The translations under genes and the position numbers were made by a program. From assembly GCA_015179045.1 (NCBI GenBank), contig WHUZ01000004.1, forward strand, positions 124,001 through 188,000: a DNA stretch of 64,000 nucleotides, written 5' to 3'. Under the pieces are notes generated by a model. It worked only from the letters and a program-made list of their open reading frames with translations. It did no database searches and had not been told where the DNA came from. Origin of the DNA: Kalaharituber pfeilii (taxonomy: Eukaryota; Ascomycota; Pezizomycetes; Pezizales; Pezizaceae). This document shows, in pieces, positions 25,139 through 37,230 of this stretch; position 1 is the stretch's first letter; each line of letters begins with the position of its first letter.

Positions 25139-25745
25139 GGTGGAAGCTACAGACGCTTTGTTGTGTGCGTGTGGGCGTAAGGAGTGTAGTGAAAACTCGC
25201 GTGTTGGTACTCCGGGGGATGCTGGGGCAGCTAAGTATTAGGGCAGCGCCAGTCTAGAGCCAGGCTGCAAAAGCGTTGGTAGGCGTGAGTTTCGTGCTCC
25301 CATAAGAGTAAAAGCAGCAAAAGCAGCACCATCTCCGAAGGAGGAACATACTTATTGTCCAACTAGGAATATGAACCTATGCGGAAGATAGTTTTGAAAA
25401 AAATAAACACTCGAAAAAAAACTTCATGTATCCAACACCTACGCGCCAACTCCAATTTATTACTCCGACAACTCAAACCCCACAGTATCTTGTCGCCCCT
25501 CCTTCAAATTTAATTTACATATCGTTACGACGACGGCACTCGGCTGTGCTCAAAGTACATCAAATGTAATTTTTTAAGGGCGACAATTCAAATGCGTGGT
25601 TCAACTGTTCTCGAGTTTAGGCCATTACTAAGAGCTTTTCTTCCATACGGATCTCATCCGTTCAGTGTCTTCATAATTACTCTGAAAGAGCCTGTCAATA
25701 AGCTCGAGTCAAATCCCTCGCGTTCTACATGCCACACTCCATGAA
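25139..25745. other. Spacer upstream of APC11
   Basis: It should contain the APC11 promoter. No other feature was recognised. Confidence 0.35.
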
Positions 25746-26749
25746 CTTTTCCAGTGTCAGATGAATCGTTCCTCCCAATTTTGTCAGATGAATGGTTCCT
25801 CCCAAAAATTGGGAGAAATCGGTACGAGGAGTTTCTAAAGCTCAGTATTCCTGGTGCAAGATTTCTGATCTTGATGCTGTGAAGGATCCAGATGGCCCAT
25901 ATGTACTCATGGTTCCTACAGCGCGAATCTTTGAGGAAGCCATGAAGAAGGTGGGAATTCCGAGAGAGAATACAGTAGATATTGACCATTAAAAAAAATC
26001 GATAGCACAGAAAGACTTTAATACTTGTTGGCTTGAAAGGTTATCGTCTATGATAGTACTGCGCTTGGTATATTCTCTGCCCCCAGCGTAGCATCACCCA
26101 AGGCCCATCTTCTCAATAATTTCAAGAAATGGGTTGATAAAATCTATCCTACTGAAAAAGCCCCAGAAGAGACAATTGAAAGACCATATTATCCATTGAT
26201 AGAGCCGGATGAGAAGATGATTGCCAGCTTTAAGGAAATAAAAAGTATTATACAAAGCGAGGAGAATGGGCAAGATAATAGATTATTAGTAGCATGGGAG
26301 ATGTTTAGGTAAAGATCCAAAGCAATGGATTGGTCCATGTGAGAAGCAATCTTCTTGTAGTAATATTCAATTTTAAGGTGTAATTTTCATTGTCTTTCAT
26401 CTGGACATATTCCGAAATCCATCAGTCTTCCCTTCAGTAGCTTATTGGACCCAGTTACTAAAAAGCTAAAGCATGCTACAAGATCAAGGAAATAACTTGG
26501 TAGTGGGATTAATCCGTCAAAGAATATGGAAAACAGGCTCACATGTGGAATGGGAGCCACCGCAGCTGTGGTTAACATTGCGATGGAAGAGTTGAAATTA
26601 ACACTGTTAAGAACGTCTATGTGGCTCTTGGATGTCAGTATACAACAAAAATTCATTTCCAACTTTGGCCCAGCTAATATATGTATGTCTATTACAGGGA
26701 ATCGGTCCAGAGGGTCGATGAGGCCAGTAGTTTGACTGTTAAATCATAA
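25745..26749 (+). pseudogene. Decayed thiosulfate/3-mercaptopyruvate sulfurtransferase (Tum1-like)
   Basis: Pieces of a two-domain rhodanese protein occur in the right order on the plus strand but in shifting frames. They are SDEWFLPK and GRNRYEEFLKLSIPGARF (25755-25850), then DLDAVKDPDGPYVLMVP and EEAMKKVGIPRENT (25865-25970). After a probable intron ending at about 26039 come VIVYDSTALGIFSAP and KAHLLNNFKKWVDKIYPTE. The C-terminal domain then gives SSGHIPKSISLPFSSLLDP, TCGMGATAAVVNIAMEEL and finally VQRVDEASSLTVKS ending at 26749. Tum1 enzymes transfer sulfur to acceptors in tRNA thiolation. A segment between VASP and KAHLLNNF appears deleted, at least two frameshifts and a TAA interrupt the frame, and the active-site loop is changed (CGMGAT where CGTGVT-like is usual). 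The DESFLP/DEWFLP region is duplicated. It is best read as a pseudogene. Confidence 0.8.
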
Positions 26750-29115
26750 GGTACTGAGAAAGTACTTCTGATTATAGAGACTTGACACAAAGTTTATTTT
26801 TGTGCTGTGCAATTTTAAGAATCTGTTTTATGCCTTATTTATGAATATATGTCAGAGTAGGAGAGGTGGGACGGGTGATTGAGGGGGAATGGGCTTCAAG
26901 AGGTGGTGGAGTTGTTTACCATATGAACTGGCCTAGCTTCGTAAGATCAGCTCGTCTGCTGCATCTTGTAATGTAGGATACAACAAGTGGCCGATGATAA
27001 GAGGAATAGAATAGAATTGAGGTGCCCTGGTACGACTCCCGAGGGTTGTTCTCATATTCTCTAAAAATGGACACCAGTTTTAGTTGTTTACCGTGCGGGC
27101 CCAAATAAACTAAACACGTGAAGAACTTAGAATCACTAGTGAGAGCATGAATATGCTCCATATATCGCGACCGCCCAACTTTGGCCAATACGGTATACCA
27201 ATATGGCGATAGCTTGCCAATGTTATGAATTTGTGAACAAAAACTGGCTACAAAGTGGGCTTTCAATTTAGACTTTCAGTTAAAAAAAAAAAAAGAAAAG
27301 AAAAAGAACTCATCAGGTCATTATATTATGTAGCGCCATTTAGATTATAGCCATCATGTAAAATGAAAACAATATTTGCCTGGGCGGCCACTACGATTCA
27401 CACGCACAGGATTTGACATTTATTTATTGAGCTGGAAAGAAGGAATACTAGAGTGGCTTGACTATTGTGAACTTATCCATTCTGGGTGCCAGAGAAGGGG
27501 CTTATTGATTCTACAGTGCAGCGGTTTACAGATGATTAATATGGCTTTTATCAATCCCATTGAGCCGCTTGACGAACATTGATGAATCCAAAAATATGCA
27601 GCCATTGTTGGAAGAAGAGGAAAGACTGAATTAAATGAATATGATACATGGGGCGGATGGGGTGGCAGGGTAGAGGGAAGGTGATGATGATAGTGGTGGT
27701 GGTGGGAGGGTATGGGATGCTATTGTGGCTGCTGGAGGGAGGGAGGGAAGGGGAGGAAGGGGGAGAGAGGGGGGAGGACGCGGAGGAGGAGGTGCGATTG
27801 AGAGGCAGTGGGGAGAGGGAGGAGTTTAAGCGGACTGGACTTTCTTCTGCTTCTGTGAACTGACCTATACCTTGGTTGAAGTGGAATGCTGTTGTCTCTC
27901 GTGAGAGGTCACGGTAACAAGCGCCATGGAAAGGTATAGCATTGAGGACGTTGTGGACTAAGCTGTTGTGGTAACAGCATCTTGTAACGCAACAACTCCT
28001 GTCATAACTTGTGTCTAATGACTACCACAAGGTATCTATTGGCATGCTAATTACATACGTACATCTTACCCACTCGATCCATTTCAATCGAATTTCCTTA
28101 TCTCCCAACCCCTTCACCATGCCTTCCGCCAAACCCCCCACTTCACTCATTCAACACCAGCACCATTGCTCCATTCATGACATGATTCGTCGGAAGGAAT
28201 CTTCTTCAACCTGGACAGGGTATCCAAGGCAAAGCCTTCGTTAGCATGCGTAAAGCCGCAGTTTGAACAAGCAGAATCATGTCACATAGTATAATGGGAC
28301 AATGCCGACCCTGAAGACGCGTGCCCAGAGTTATACATAGGTTAATGCATGCCATACGGAAGGTGAAATGGAATAGTGGGGGGATATGCAGGTTCAGACG
28401 GTATATGCATGCTCCATAGAGTATATCTGGGGAAAGGAAAGATGCTCCGATAGGTAGAATGGGTATTCAATTTCATGACGTTAGAAAATGGTGATGATTG
28501 ACAGTCACATTGGAAAAGGGGAAAAAATAATAAATAAAAAAAAAGTGTACAAAGAAACACAGTCTAAGTAAAGAGTAAAGAAACCCTGTGAGCCTATATT
28601 GCATGCTCACCCCCCCTCGACGTCTCAGCTTCACCTAACCCCACTGTAGGCTCAATCCTTGCTGTACCCGCTACACCTTTCACACATATTCATAGGAAAA
28701 CAAACATTGAGACATATCCTAGCTATAGTACCGATATATCAAAGAGCCCCACCATTTCTCTCCAACCGCTCCGCCCCCTCACCCACTCCAATTTCTATTT
28801 TGATCGCCTCATGGGCATTACTATACAAGCCCTGTCTTCATCAATACATCGACAACCTACTCTCCTAACCAAATAAAGAGATTACAAACGGTTCTGCTGA
28901 ATCTAATTCAATAGAGATATTTGAAGATAGGAATTGTGGAGTAGGAGGAAGGGAGGAAGGGACAAAAGAGATGGACATCTTCAAGGAATAAGAAATTAGG
29001 AAAGCTTGTAAGGACAATGATCAGATGAAGGGATGGGGTATGAATAGGAAATGTAAATCAGGTAAATAGATGATGATGATGCTCTGACCCAAGTAAGTGT
29101 TGAAATAAGGCAGCT
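26750..29115. other. Intergenic region with purine-rich tract
   Basis: No gene is supported in 2.4 kb. A strongly purine-rich stretch at about 27650-27830 gives spurious Gly/Glu/Arg open frames. An A-rich stretch lies at about 27281-27306. The left edge is the tail of the decayed TUM1 copy and the right edge the 3' flank of AP-1 sigma. Confidence 0.4.
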
Positions 29116-29851
29116 TCAACTCACATCGACGTCCTCCAGCGCATCTTGTTGTGACTAAACATCTCCCATTAGCGCATACTCTCCCCACTTACAGCCACTC
29201 CTCCAATATTGGGGAATACTCACAATACATCTCAACACATTCTTCTTTGAACTTTCCTGCATTTCTCCCGCAAGCAACAATTCATCCAAAATAAAATACG
29301 CTTTCTGGAAATTGAATATGATATCCAACTCGCAGACATTTCCGTAGTATTTGTCCATTTGCTCAACGTAGCGATGCACGATTTCAAGTGTAATGAGCTC
29401 ATTATCGTCTGGGTCAATGCCGGCGATGAAAAAGAGGGAGGCATAACGGCGGTAGATTACTTTGCTGTCTGTGAGCCGGGAATAGTAAGTGTCAGTCTTG
29501 TCTTAAGGCGATATAGTGACTCAAATGACGGAGATAAAAGGGCTTGAGTTACCCTTATACTCAATAAAATTACACATCCGCGTCCTCCTAGACAACACCA
29601 GTTGCGACACGTCCTTTACAATCTTCGCTTTCTCTTTTGGTGATAACGTTGTAAACCATTTTGCCAGGCGCTGACAATATCTCGTATCCCCACAGTTAGC
29701 TATGACCCCTCCTATATCCCTATCAAGTTTCCCCCAGATGCAATAGACCTACCACTTTGCCCTGGCGAGAGAGGAGTATTAGGTACCTAAATTTTAGCGT
29801 GAAAGAGTCAGCTTAGGTGCAAACAGAAGTTGAAACCCTCTACGCCAACAT
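29116..29851 (-). CDS. APS1: Clathrin adaptor AP-1 complex sigma subunit
   Basis: Minus-strand exons are 29851-29844 (tentative), 29786-29753, 29670-29553, 29468-29224 and 29154-29116, giving about 147 residues. Diagnostic blocks are [62 protein letters not shown] and [20 protein letters not shown], ending [11 protein letters not shown]. The pattern [11 protein letters not shown] and the acidic tail match AP-1 rather than AP-2 or AP-3. The sigma subunit stabilises the adaptor core and helps bind dileucine sorting signals at the trans-Golgi and endosomes. The first exon is uncertain: an ATG followed by 5 nt (ATGTTGGC) and a gtagag donor gives the right phase for the acceptor before YLILL, but another upstream exon is possible. 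All later junctions keep phase. Confidence 0.88.
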
Positions 29852-30358
29852 CTCCAAATTTGGCTATAGTAGAGGGTGAAACATCCTACAAAGCTACAAC
29901 ACACCGCACAGAATCGAGAAGTTTGGCATACCTCACAGTCATCTTGCAAAGCTCTCTCTTCTCCAGAACTATGGAACACTTCACCAAGGTCCAAAACTCA
30001 CACTGAGCTAGAGTTGGGTCAAGCTTGCAAACTCTCTTTGACCAATTTAACGAGCTTCTGACACTACTGGTAACAATTGCTAAACAGTAGGTATCTTTTG
30101 AGTCCTATCTGTATACGGGGAGGCAAGCTCGAGTGGGTGGAGGGGTATGGAGAAGAATATCGATGCTGCCCTAACCAGGTTGTACTGCAATCGAAACAGA
30201 AGGTATTGTTCTAACTTTAGCTAGATCCTTGTCTGGCACGACAAGGGGCCCTGTACATATGGCAGGGCGTTACCTAATCCTGGATGCGTCCTGGTACCTA
30301 ACCTGGACCGCGTAGGACGCTAACCCACACGGGAAATTACAGACCTCTTGTCGTGAGA

Positions 30359-30420
30359 GGCTGGGAGAAGGGAATCATATACTAACTAGTAGGGAGGCTT
30401 CGCCTCCTCTTCTCCCAGTC
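30359..30420. repeat. Nested inverted repeat (two-tier hairpin)
   Basis: The outer arms are ctgggagaag (30361-30370) and cttctcccag (30409-30418). The inner arms are ggaggc (30393-30398) and gcctcc (30402-30407) around a ttc loop. It is GC-rich within AT-rich DNA, and its role is unknown. Confidence 0.7.
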
Positions 30421-30874
30421 CGCACGATAGGGAAACTGCATAAAAAATATTATATGGTTGGGGACATCTGTACGCGGAGTAAATTGCACCCCAACTTCAA
30501 CGCTCTAAAACGTAACAAGAATAAATAGATAAAATTAGTTTTGTGCCGTAATATGGTAGAACAGACAATGAAGAATAGAGTTACGAAATGATATCTATTT
30601 ATTTGATTTTTTGTTATAGTGTTTCATAGAGTTAAAGATCAGGAGTTTTATATAGAGAGGGGTCGCCTTTAGTAATCACCAATATAGTATAGTATATAGT
30701 AGTCTAGCTAAAAATGGAGAGCAGCTAACTAAAAATGAAATAGAATATGTACATTCCTGATGCAATACCTCTTTATGTACTACTTGGTTTTATGTTGTGT
30801 GCGATATATGCAAGTGGACAACTAGCACAGCTAGGCTAGGATATGTAGAGTGTGACAAAGTGATTGGGCGGTAG

Positions 30875-31000
30875 GAGCAGTAACAGTAGAGCGAGCAGTA
30901 GCAGCAGTGCGAGCAGTAGCAGCAGTAGCAGCAGTACGAGCAGTAGCAGCAGCAGCAGCAGTGTGAGCAGTAGCAGCAGTAGCAGCAGCAATGCGGGCAG
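30875..31000. repeat. AGCAGT/AGCAGC microsatellite
   Basis: This is an imperfect run of agcagt and agcagc units. Serine, alanine or cysteine-rich open frames on both strands are by-products. Confidence 0.85.
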
Positions 31001-31339
31001 TGGGAGTGGTAGAGTGGTAGAAGCGGTAGACTCTCTGCACTTGTAGAGCTCTCACTTGCAATATTACCCTCAATTCCCTCCCCTCCCACCCATCCTCCAT
31101 TTACTGTTCTCGAACTCAAGGTTTTAGTATATATGGTATATCCAAGTAACTCTTCATGTAACTTCTGGTTTCACTACCCTTTATTCAAGTGTATAATGCC
31201 ATTGTTACTCACTTCTTGAGCAAGAAATGGAAAGTTGGTAAACATAATAGTGTCATGGTGAAATAACATGCGCAGTGCGAAGAGTAGGCCTAAACCTAAG
31301 AATTGTCCGGGTACCCGACCTGACGCGACCGGCTGGATA

Positions 31340-31433
31340 GCACCGGATACTCCTATATATCCCGAACCGGCAGTCACGGTAGTTCTACCTTTCGATGCAA
31401 CGGTTTGCAAAACGGTCGGTTGCAACCCGTAAC
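31340..31433 (+). repeat. Dispersed ~100-bp repeat, copy 2
   Basis: It matches the copy at 11288-11392 in the same orientation, including 'ctcctatatatcccga' and the end 'ggttgcaacccgtaaca'. Confidence 0.7.
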
Positions 31434-32287
31434 AGATAGACCTATCATTGCTGCATGGGACCTGTCTTTCAAGGCAATCTAAAATTACAAGGCTCTAGAG
31501 TTATATTACAAGGCTCTAGAGTTATTGTTATTATGTGGGCTTCTTGATAATATTGACATTTGCAAGGAGTCGCTGTGATGAGAAATGAAATTATCAATGG
31601 ATGATATGTACAGCTATTCTAATAAGTAATAATTATGGCTTTAATAATATAAATATAAAATGGTTTTACTTACACCTTGTTATAGAGAAAAGCTTGAGAG
31701 GCTCAATCCAGGCACTACTCTCATATTCAATGGCAAAGTGGAAAGATAGTGATGATAGCTTCAGCATCCACCATATGTGGAAATTGGAGATGGAATCTAA
31801 AAAGAGATAACAAGACAGTGATCGAGGCATTTCTTATCATTGCATCTGCAATTACTATTCCTACAAACAGAGAGCATACAGTACAGCATTAAGTTTTGAG
31901 CGATGGATTCTGCCACATATTTTCGCTGTAGAAAGGCAAGTGAGGACTTTGGAAATAGAAATGAGGAAATAGTGGAGGCAATAGATAATTTACACAAGAT
32001 CTATTAGCAATATGGTTATTGTAAGAAGGCCGAAGAGATGTATCTTGGTGAAAAATATCCTGGGAGATTGGTTACGAGATTAGGGTTAGAAATCTATTTA
32101 ATAAAGTACTGTAAAATAAAAATAAAACGGCGGCCGACATGCCAAGGCATCGACCGCAGCTCAACCCTCCTATTTTGGGTGACTTTAGGCGAGTTTGGGT
32201 GACTTCAGGCGCAGACTATCCGCAAACAATAGTCTGGCGCGACTGCCTCCTCATCCAGTCCTTACAAGAACAGTGGGCACCACAGAG

Positions 32288-34622
32288 ATGATAAAGGTCG
32301 AGGAGCTGGAAGCGCACGGGAAGGCGGCGTATAAAAGAAAGGATTATGCGGGGGCACTTCAGGCATTTAGCACGGTTGGTATTCCACGTCTACGATACTA
32401 GCCAGTGCTTCAATCTAACTTGGTTTCACTCATCATCTCACAAAATTGTACAAGGAAGCAGAGGCTAATCCTTAGCATAATGATACTCTTTGTATACGCG
32501 ATGGTATACAGGCAATCAAATCCCTCTCCTGCAACCCTGCACAAACGCAAAAGCTTATCTCTCTTTACAACTTCCGTGCCGCGACATACGAGAAGATCGA
32601 AGGCAAATTCGAAGACGCATTGCGAGACGCAAAACGGATGATTGAGCTGGATGGAAGGGTGGCAGATGGGTATTTAAGGGCAGGAAAGGTGCTACATTTG
32701 ATGGGCAAGTCAGAGAGGGCATTGAGGGTTTATCTGAGAGGATTGCAGAATGTTGGTGGTGGGGAGGATCACAAGGAGATCACAGACGGGAAGATAAGGG
32801 AGAAGGTGGAGAAGGACAGGGAGGTAGGCAGGTGCTATTTTGTGGTTAATGGCTCAATTCGGCTGCTGGGAGAATATGAATTCAGAAAGGCTAATACGAT
32901 GGAGATCGATAATATATGGGGTTGAACAGGACCTTGAGAAGATGTGCAAAAAGATGGAACAAATCATCAGTGGTGCAAAATCAGAGGAGTCCCAGCGAAA
33001 GCGTGATCCTCTCGCAGTATTACCACTGGAGCTAATCACCATGGTCTTTCTACACTTGGAGTTCCTAGACTTAACGTACATTCCCCTCCCCTTCCGGCCC
33101 GCATTCTCCGCATCCACCTCGCTAACTCATCCCCCCACAGCCGCTGTCAACGAGTCTCCCGCTCCTGGCGTCAGTTCTTCCGTAAACAGTACCCATACAC
33201 CTACCGAACCCTGGACCTCTCCCCCTGTCTTCACAAGCCCAAATTCAAACTTCTCCGCACCCTCAAGCACTATATCCAATCTTCGCTCATCCCTGGCCAT
33301 GCCCCCGTCACTACTCTCATCTTCCCTGCAACAGATGCCCAGCTCAGTGAGTTGGCTCATGTACTGCCGTCCTTACAGTATCTCCGGGTCCTAGGCGATG
33401 CAGTCGTGACAAAGGCGTTGTTCGATGTCGCTAAGAGTGCGAAAGGGATAAAGTCAATAATCTTGGAGTGTCAAACGGAGATATCAGTTGTTGCACCGCT
33501 GATCGAAGCATGCAAGGCACTTGGGACACTTGAGTGCCATTCGATTTCGGGGTCTGCAGCGGCGGTGGATCCAGGTGGGGGAGGTTGGATGAAAATGTGG
33601 TATGAGGTCAAAAACGAATCTCTAGAGAACCTTCTCCTCAACGCACAGGATGACATTGGCACCTCGTTTGGAGACGATGAATCTAAGGTATATATCCTAT
33701 CCTTTCCCCCTCCCCTTTGGCCCCCCTTGTGAATCTTGCCAACTAAACCCCCCTACCAATAGGACTGGGCCTGTCACCTCCCTCTCTCCGCACCCTTTCC
33801 ATTCACAACTTCTCCTTCCTCCCCATTCTACCAAAGTGGGATCTTACTTGCTTCCCCCGTCTCACAACCTTCGCAGCTACTCATGTCTACTATCCAGAGT
33901 ACCCTTCTCTCCCACCCTCCATCGTTCACCTCACCCTAAATCGCAACTACCACTCGCCCCGCAGTGTCATGACCACCGCACACGAGATCCTCTCATCCCA
34001 CCCCTTACCAAACCTCACATCCCTCGACCTCTCTTCCAACCCCCGAGTCACAAACGATCATGTGCTGTTGTTCCTCAATCCCGCCAATTATCCTGACCCC
34101 ACAAATCCACCCCTTCGTTCTCTCAACCTGTCAAACAGCCCATACATAAACTGCTCCTCCCTTTCCTGGCTCCTTGGCCCGCAGACGCCGAACACCAAAA
34201 CAACTACCCATAACTCCAGTACTACTGCCTCTGACATCTCCCAGGGAACGTACGCTTCCCCTTGCACCCATCTCACTACTCTCCTCCTTTCCCAATGTCC
34301 AACATTCAATGACCACCTCTCTCTTGAACTACATGCCCTTTCACATCTCCAATTTCTCGACATTAGCCTTACCAAAATTTCTGGTGTGGGACTAGTCAAC
34401 ATTGTCAAAACTACGGGCCGGTTACGAGAGGAGGTGTTGAGTGGCAAACGTCAGGTGGGATTAGAGAAAGTGAAGATTGTAGGATGCGATTTTGTGGGAA
34501 GGGACGCAGTCGAGGTGGTAGTGGGGCTAGGGTGTGAGGTAGAGTATCTGGAAGGTTCGGGACAGGGGAGAAAAGGGGGGAAGGGCAAGGGGAAAAAGGT
34601 GAGGGATCCGTGGATGTTTTAA
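32288..34622 (+). CDS. TPR, F-box and leucine-rich-repeat protein (Dia2/Pof3-like)
   Basis: Proposed exons 32288-32374, 32512-32823, 32930-33075, 33141-33687 and 33837-34622 give about 625 residues. Two or three TPR units occupy residues 1-115 (AHGKAAYKRKDYAGALQAFS, LYNFRAATYEKIEGKFEDAL, DGYLRAGKVLHLMGKSERAL). An F-box lies at about 158-200 (DPLAVLPLELITMVFLHLEF, then CQRVSRSWRQFFRKQYPYTY), and a leucine-rich-repeat region fills the rest (LPNLTSLDLSSNPRVTNDHV, LTTLLLSQCPTFNDHLSLEL). TPR plus F-box plus LRR in this order is the architecture of Dia2 (S. cerevisiae) and Pof3 (S. pombe), SCF ubiquitin-ligase substrate adaptors acting in genome stability. The last intron is uncertain: translation of 33763-33836 also looks LRR-like (SLRTLSIHNFSFLPIL), but joining there breaks the frame. 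The C-terminus is basic. Confidence 0.83.
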
Positions 34623-35037
34623 GTGAGGTGTTGGGGAAGTAAGACAGCATTGTGAGTTGACAGAGCAACTGGAAATGGGCAATGGATTGCTTTAATTATG
34701 AATATTTGTGTTTTGATCCTAGCTGTAACATATGATACCGAGTTAATTTATTAGAATTATTATCTTATTTAACTAACGTAATTTTAATATACTAGTAGTT
34801 CTTATAGAGCTGATACTTGTACAACACCTTTCGTCTTAGGTCGAGTAGACATTATACGTATGATAGGACATTGACACTAAACATGGCCGTAGATACTCTG
34901 GAAAAACCTGACGGCCACTTAGTACATACATAAGTAAGTACAAACGCCACCTACAACGCTCCTTTTCTACTCCTCTCGCTGCGCCCCTGCTCTGAATTCC
35001 GTTAAATTCAAGTTAAAAACAATCCCCCCTACCTTTT
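34623..35037. other. Convergent 3' spacer
   Basis: This lies between the Dia2-like gene (plus) and VMA10 (minus). It is AT-rich with no further feature. Confidence 0.4.
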
Positions 35038-36293
35038 TTAAGCAGTACTCGCAGCCTTCAAGTTCCTATGTGGCTCCGGATGAATCTGTTCGCTCCCCAG
35101 CAAGGCAGGTGTTAGTCCTCCGTATCCCTGTCGTCCCTATAACTCACCTAGACCACTGCCAGAAGAGGTTTCAACTTACCTCCGTCACCCCCTTGATCAA
35201 GTCCTGTATGACCCTCTCTCCATGCTGCTCACCCGCCTTCTTGATCCGCGCCAGCGCACCCTCTGCCTCACGGGCCGCAGCATCCTCAGCTTTAGCATTG
35301 CTACCGGAGTGCTATACATGCGTTAGCAACCCTGTGCTCTTCGATATCCATAGCCCACCCCCTCGGGATTTTCGATGGGGGAAGTGTAGTCTCGTAACCA
35401 GGGACAGTGCGTTAAATGAGATAAAATGGTAGTAGTGATTGTTGGGAGAGGGAAAATGAAACTACGGACTTCGGCCTCAAACTTCTTAAACTCAGCCTCC
35501 TTCTGCTGCTTGTACTCTTCGATTTCCTTTGCGGCTTCGGCGCGGGCATCTTTCACGCGTTGGGTGCGGTATTGGCGGGCTGTGTGAGTTTTGGAACAAA
35601 AAGACAGTGTTAGTATAGGAGGGTGGAAGAGGCGCGGGAGGGGGGAGGGAAAGAGGGGGGGTTACCTTTTTGTACGATTTTCTGGGCCTCTCGTTCGGCC
35701 TAATTCACCATGATAGATTATTCCAATCAGCAATGGCGCTATGGAGGCGAGTATAGGGCCCAAGCCAGTAGATCTTAATCCCATCTCATGTCTCTTGCTC
35801 ATCCCGCCCAGGACCTTCCCGTTCCGTTCCGTTTCTCGCATCATCCCCATCGAATCAATCCCAACCCAAAGGCTTCACATCTTCGTGTTTCGCCGTACCA
35901 CCTCTTCTACTCCCGGGGGGCGGACGCATTTCTGCACCTCAGACCCTCTTTTCCTCCCCTTCCCCACCCCGACAAAGGGTAATCAGGATGCTGAGAAAAG
36001 GTTTTTTTTTTTTAAAAAAAAAAAAAAAAGGTAACGTACATCAAGCAGCGTCTGGATGCCCGCCGAGTTTTGCGCAGACTGTATCGTGTCAAATACCCGT
36101 TAGCCAAAGATGCACACACGCACACACATATATATGTATACAATCTCCAAGCCATACTTTTCAAGCCCACTCCTCATAATTCCCGGAGGAATGACAGCTA
36201 TATAGCGGTAACGGCGGGGAGATATTATTCGATAACTGGGGGGATCGGGGCTGGGAAACTGGGGAGTGAATAAGGATCTATCAGACGCACCAT
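35038..36293 (-). CDS. VMA10: V-type ATPase subunit G
   Basis: Minus-strand exons are 36293-36291, 36078-36040, 35699-35666, 35579-35470, 35311-35180 and 35085-35038, giving 121 residues, normal for subunit G. The protein reads MSAQNSAGIQTLLDAEREAQ, then KARQYRTQRVKDARAEAAKE, a Lys/Glu-rich coiled coil, KAEDAAAREAEGALARIKKA, HGERVIQDLIKGVTE and a short tail. Subunit G forms the peripheral stalk of the vacuolar proton pump with subunit E. The first exon is the start codon alone: ATG is followed directly by gtgcgt, and the next exon opens with TCTGCGCAA after cacgatacag. All six exons join in phase. A T10 tract followed by an A-rich tract (36002-36029) lies in the 341-nt intron between the second and third exons. 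Confidence 0.9.
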
Positions 36294-36671
36294 CTTCGCT
36301 ATCTATTACTCAAAGAGCGTCCGGGAACACAGTCGTATATCAAATTCTTTCTCCTTGCGGGCCTGCGAGGTTGAACGTTCCGTGCCTGTACCCTGCCGTA
36401 TCGTCGGTCCTCGATTGAACTAAGCAGCAGGCGTCATGATAGTTCTACTCTGCAACGTAAGGTTGCTGCCAAGCCTTATGCTAGTGACCCCCATCCTCGG
36501 AATAAGCATACCTACCAGCCTTTGCAGATCGCAAGCACACCCCACATTCGTGGCGGCGCCACCTCGTAAACATAAACAAAATAAAAATAATTCGATATCA
36601 AGCTCTTACCCTCAACACCAAGGCCACAGCTACATCCATCCAGCAATCCATCTCTACCATCGACACCCACA
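36294..36671. promoter_or_regulatory. Shared divergent promoter region of VMA10 and PET117
   Basis: About 380 bp separate the two start codons on opposite strands, so both promoters must lie here. No specific element was identified. Confidence 0.4.
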
Positions 36672-37089
36672 ATGTCCCGCACTGCCAAAACTACCTTCTT
36701 CACTACAGTTGCCCTCTGCGCATTCACCGTTGTAGGCGTACATTACATACAGAGTGCCGAGAAGGCCGTACGCTGTCCCTTCCCCCTTCATCCTACCCAC
36801 CTTCCTACTTTCCCATATATCCCTCCCCTGTTGCCCAACAAGTTCCTACTTATCCAAATTCCCTTTCTGCCCATGCTCCCCTCTACAAATGACTAACTGT
36901 CAGGTGACTCTTGCACAGGCAATGCATGCCGGTGTCCTCCGTGACGAAGAACGTACACGCATCAAGCGGGAGCGGCAGCTCGATTTCGAGATGCAGGCGC
37001 AACTGGAGAGGGATTTACGGAAAAGCCAGACGGTGGTGGATACCACGGCGGAGGCACTGGAGGGGCCAGCGGGGACTGCCGAAAGGTAG
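36672..37089 (+). CDS. PET117: Cytochrome c oxidase assembly protein Pet117
   Basis: Exons 36672-36767 and 36919-37089 give 88 residues. The protein begins MSRTAKTTFFTTVALCAFTV, a basic start and a hydrophobic segment that serves as mitochondrial targeting and membrane association. It continues VHYIQSAEKAAMHAGVLRDE and then RIKRERQLDFEMQAQLERDL, the hallmark of the family. Pet117 works in the mitochondrial inner membrane/matrix in cytochrome oxidase assembly and couples heme A synthase (Cox15) function. The acceptor at 36918 (ttgcacag) is preferred over that at 36903 because it joins AEKA directly to AMHAGV, as in homologues; the other would add five residues. The Helitron begins about 125 bp beyond the stop. 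Confidence 0.87.
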
Positions 37090-37230
37090 TGGTGGGTGGG
37101 ATGTTGTTGGGGTCATGGGGGAGGCCAGGGTTTGTATGGGCGTGGAAGGCAGAGGAGGGGAAGTATTGACGATATGCTAGGTCTTGGTTATGGCCTGACG
37201 CAACTGCTGTATTATCTAATAAGTATAAAA

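Larger units (their letters stand above)
29852..32287. other. Intergenic region with hairpin, microsatellite and dispersed repeat
   Basis: No gene is supported. It contains a nested hairpin (30359-30420), an AGCAGT microsatellite (about 30875-31000) and a dispersed repeat copy (about 31340-31433). The stretch 31600-32110 is AT-rich with short open frames. Fragments such as GFNNINIKWF faintly suggest a decayed transposase, but this is too weak to call. Confidence 0.4.

Noticed and set aside
27648..27863. Gly/Glu-rich open frame
   Set aside because: It arises from a purine-rich tract, with no conserved features.
31600..32110. Possible pogo-like transposase relic (GFNNINIKWF)
   Set aside because: The resemblance is too short and no terminal repeats were found.
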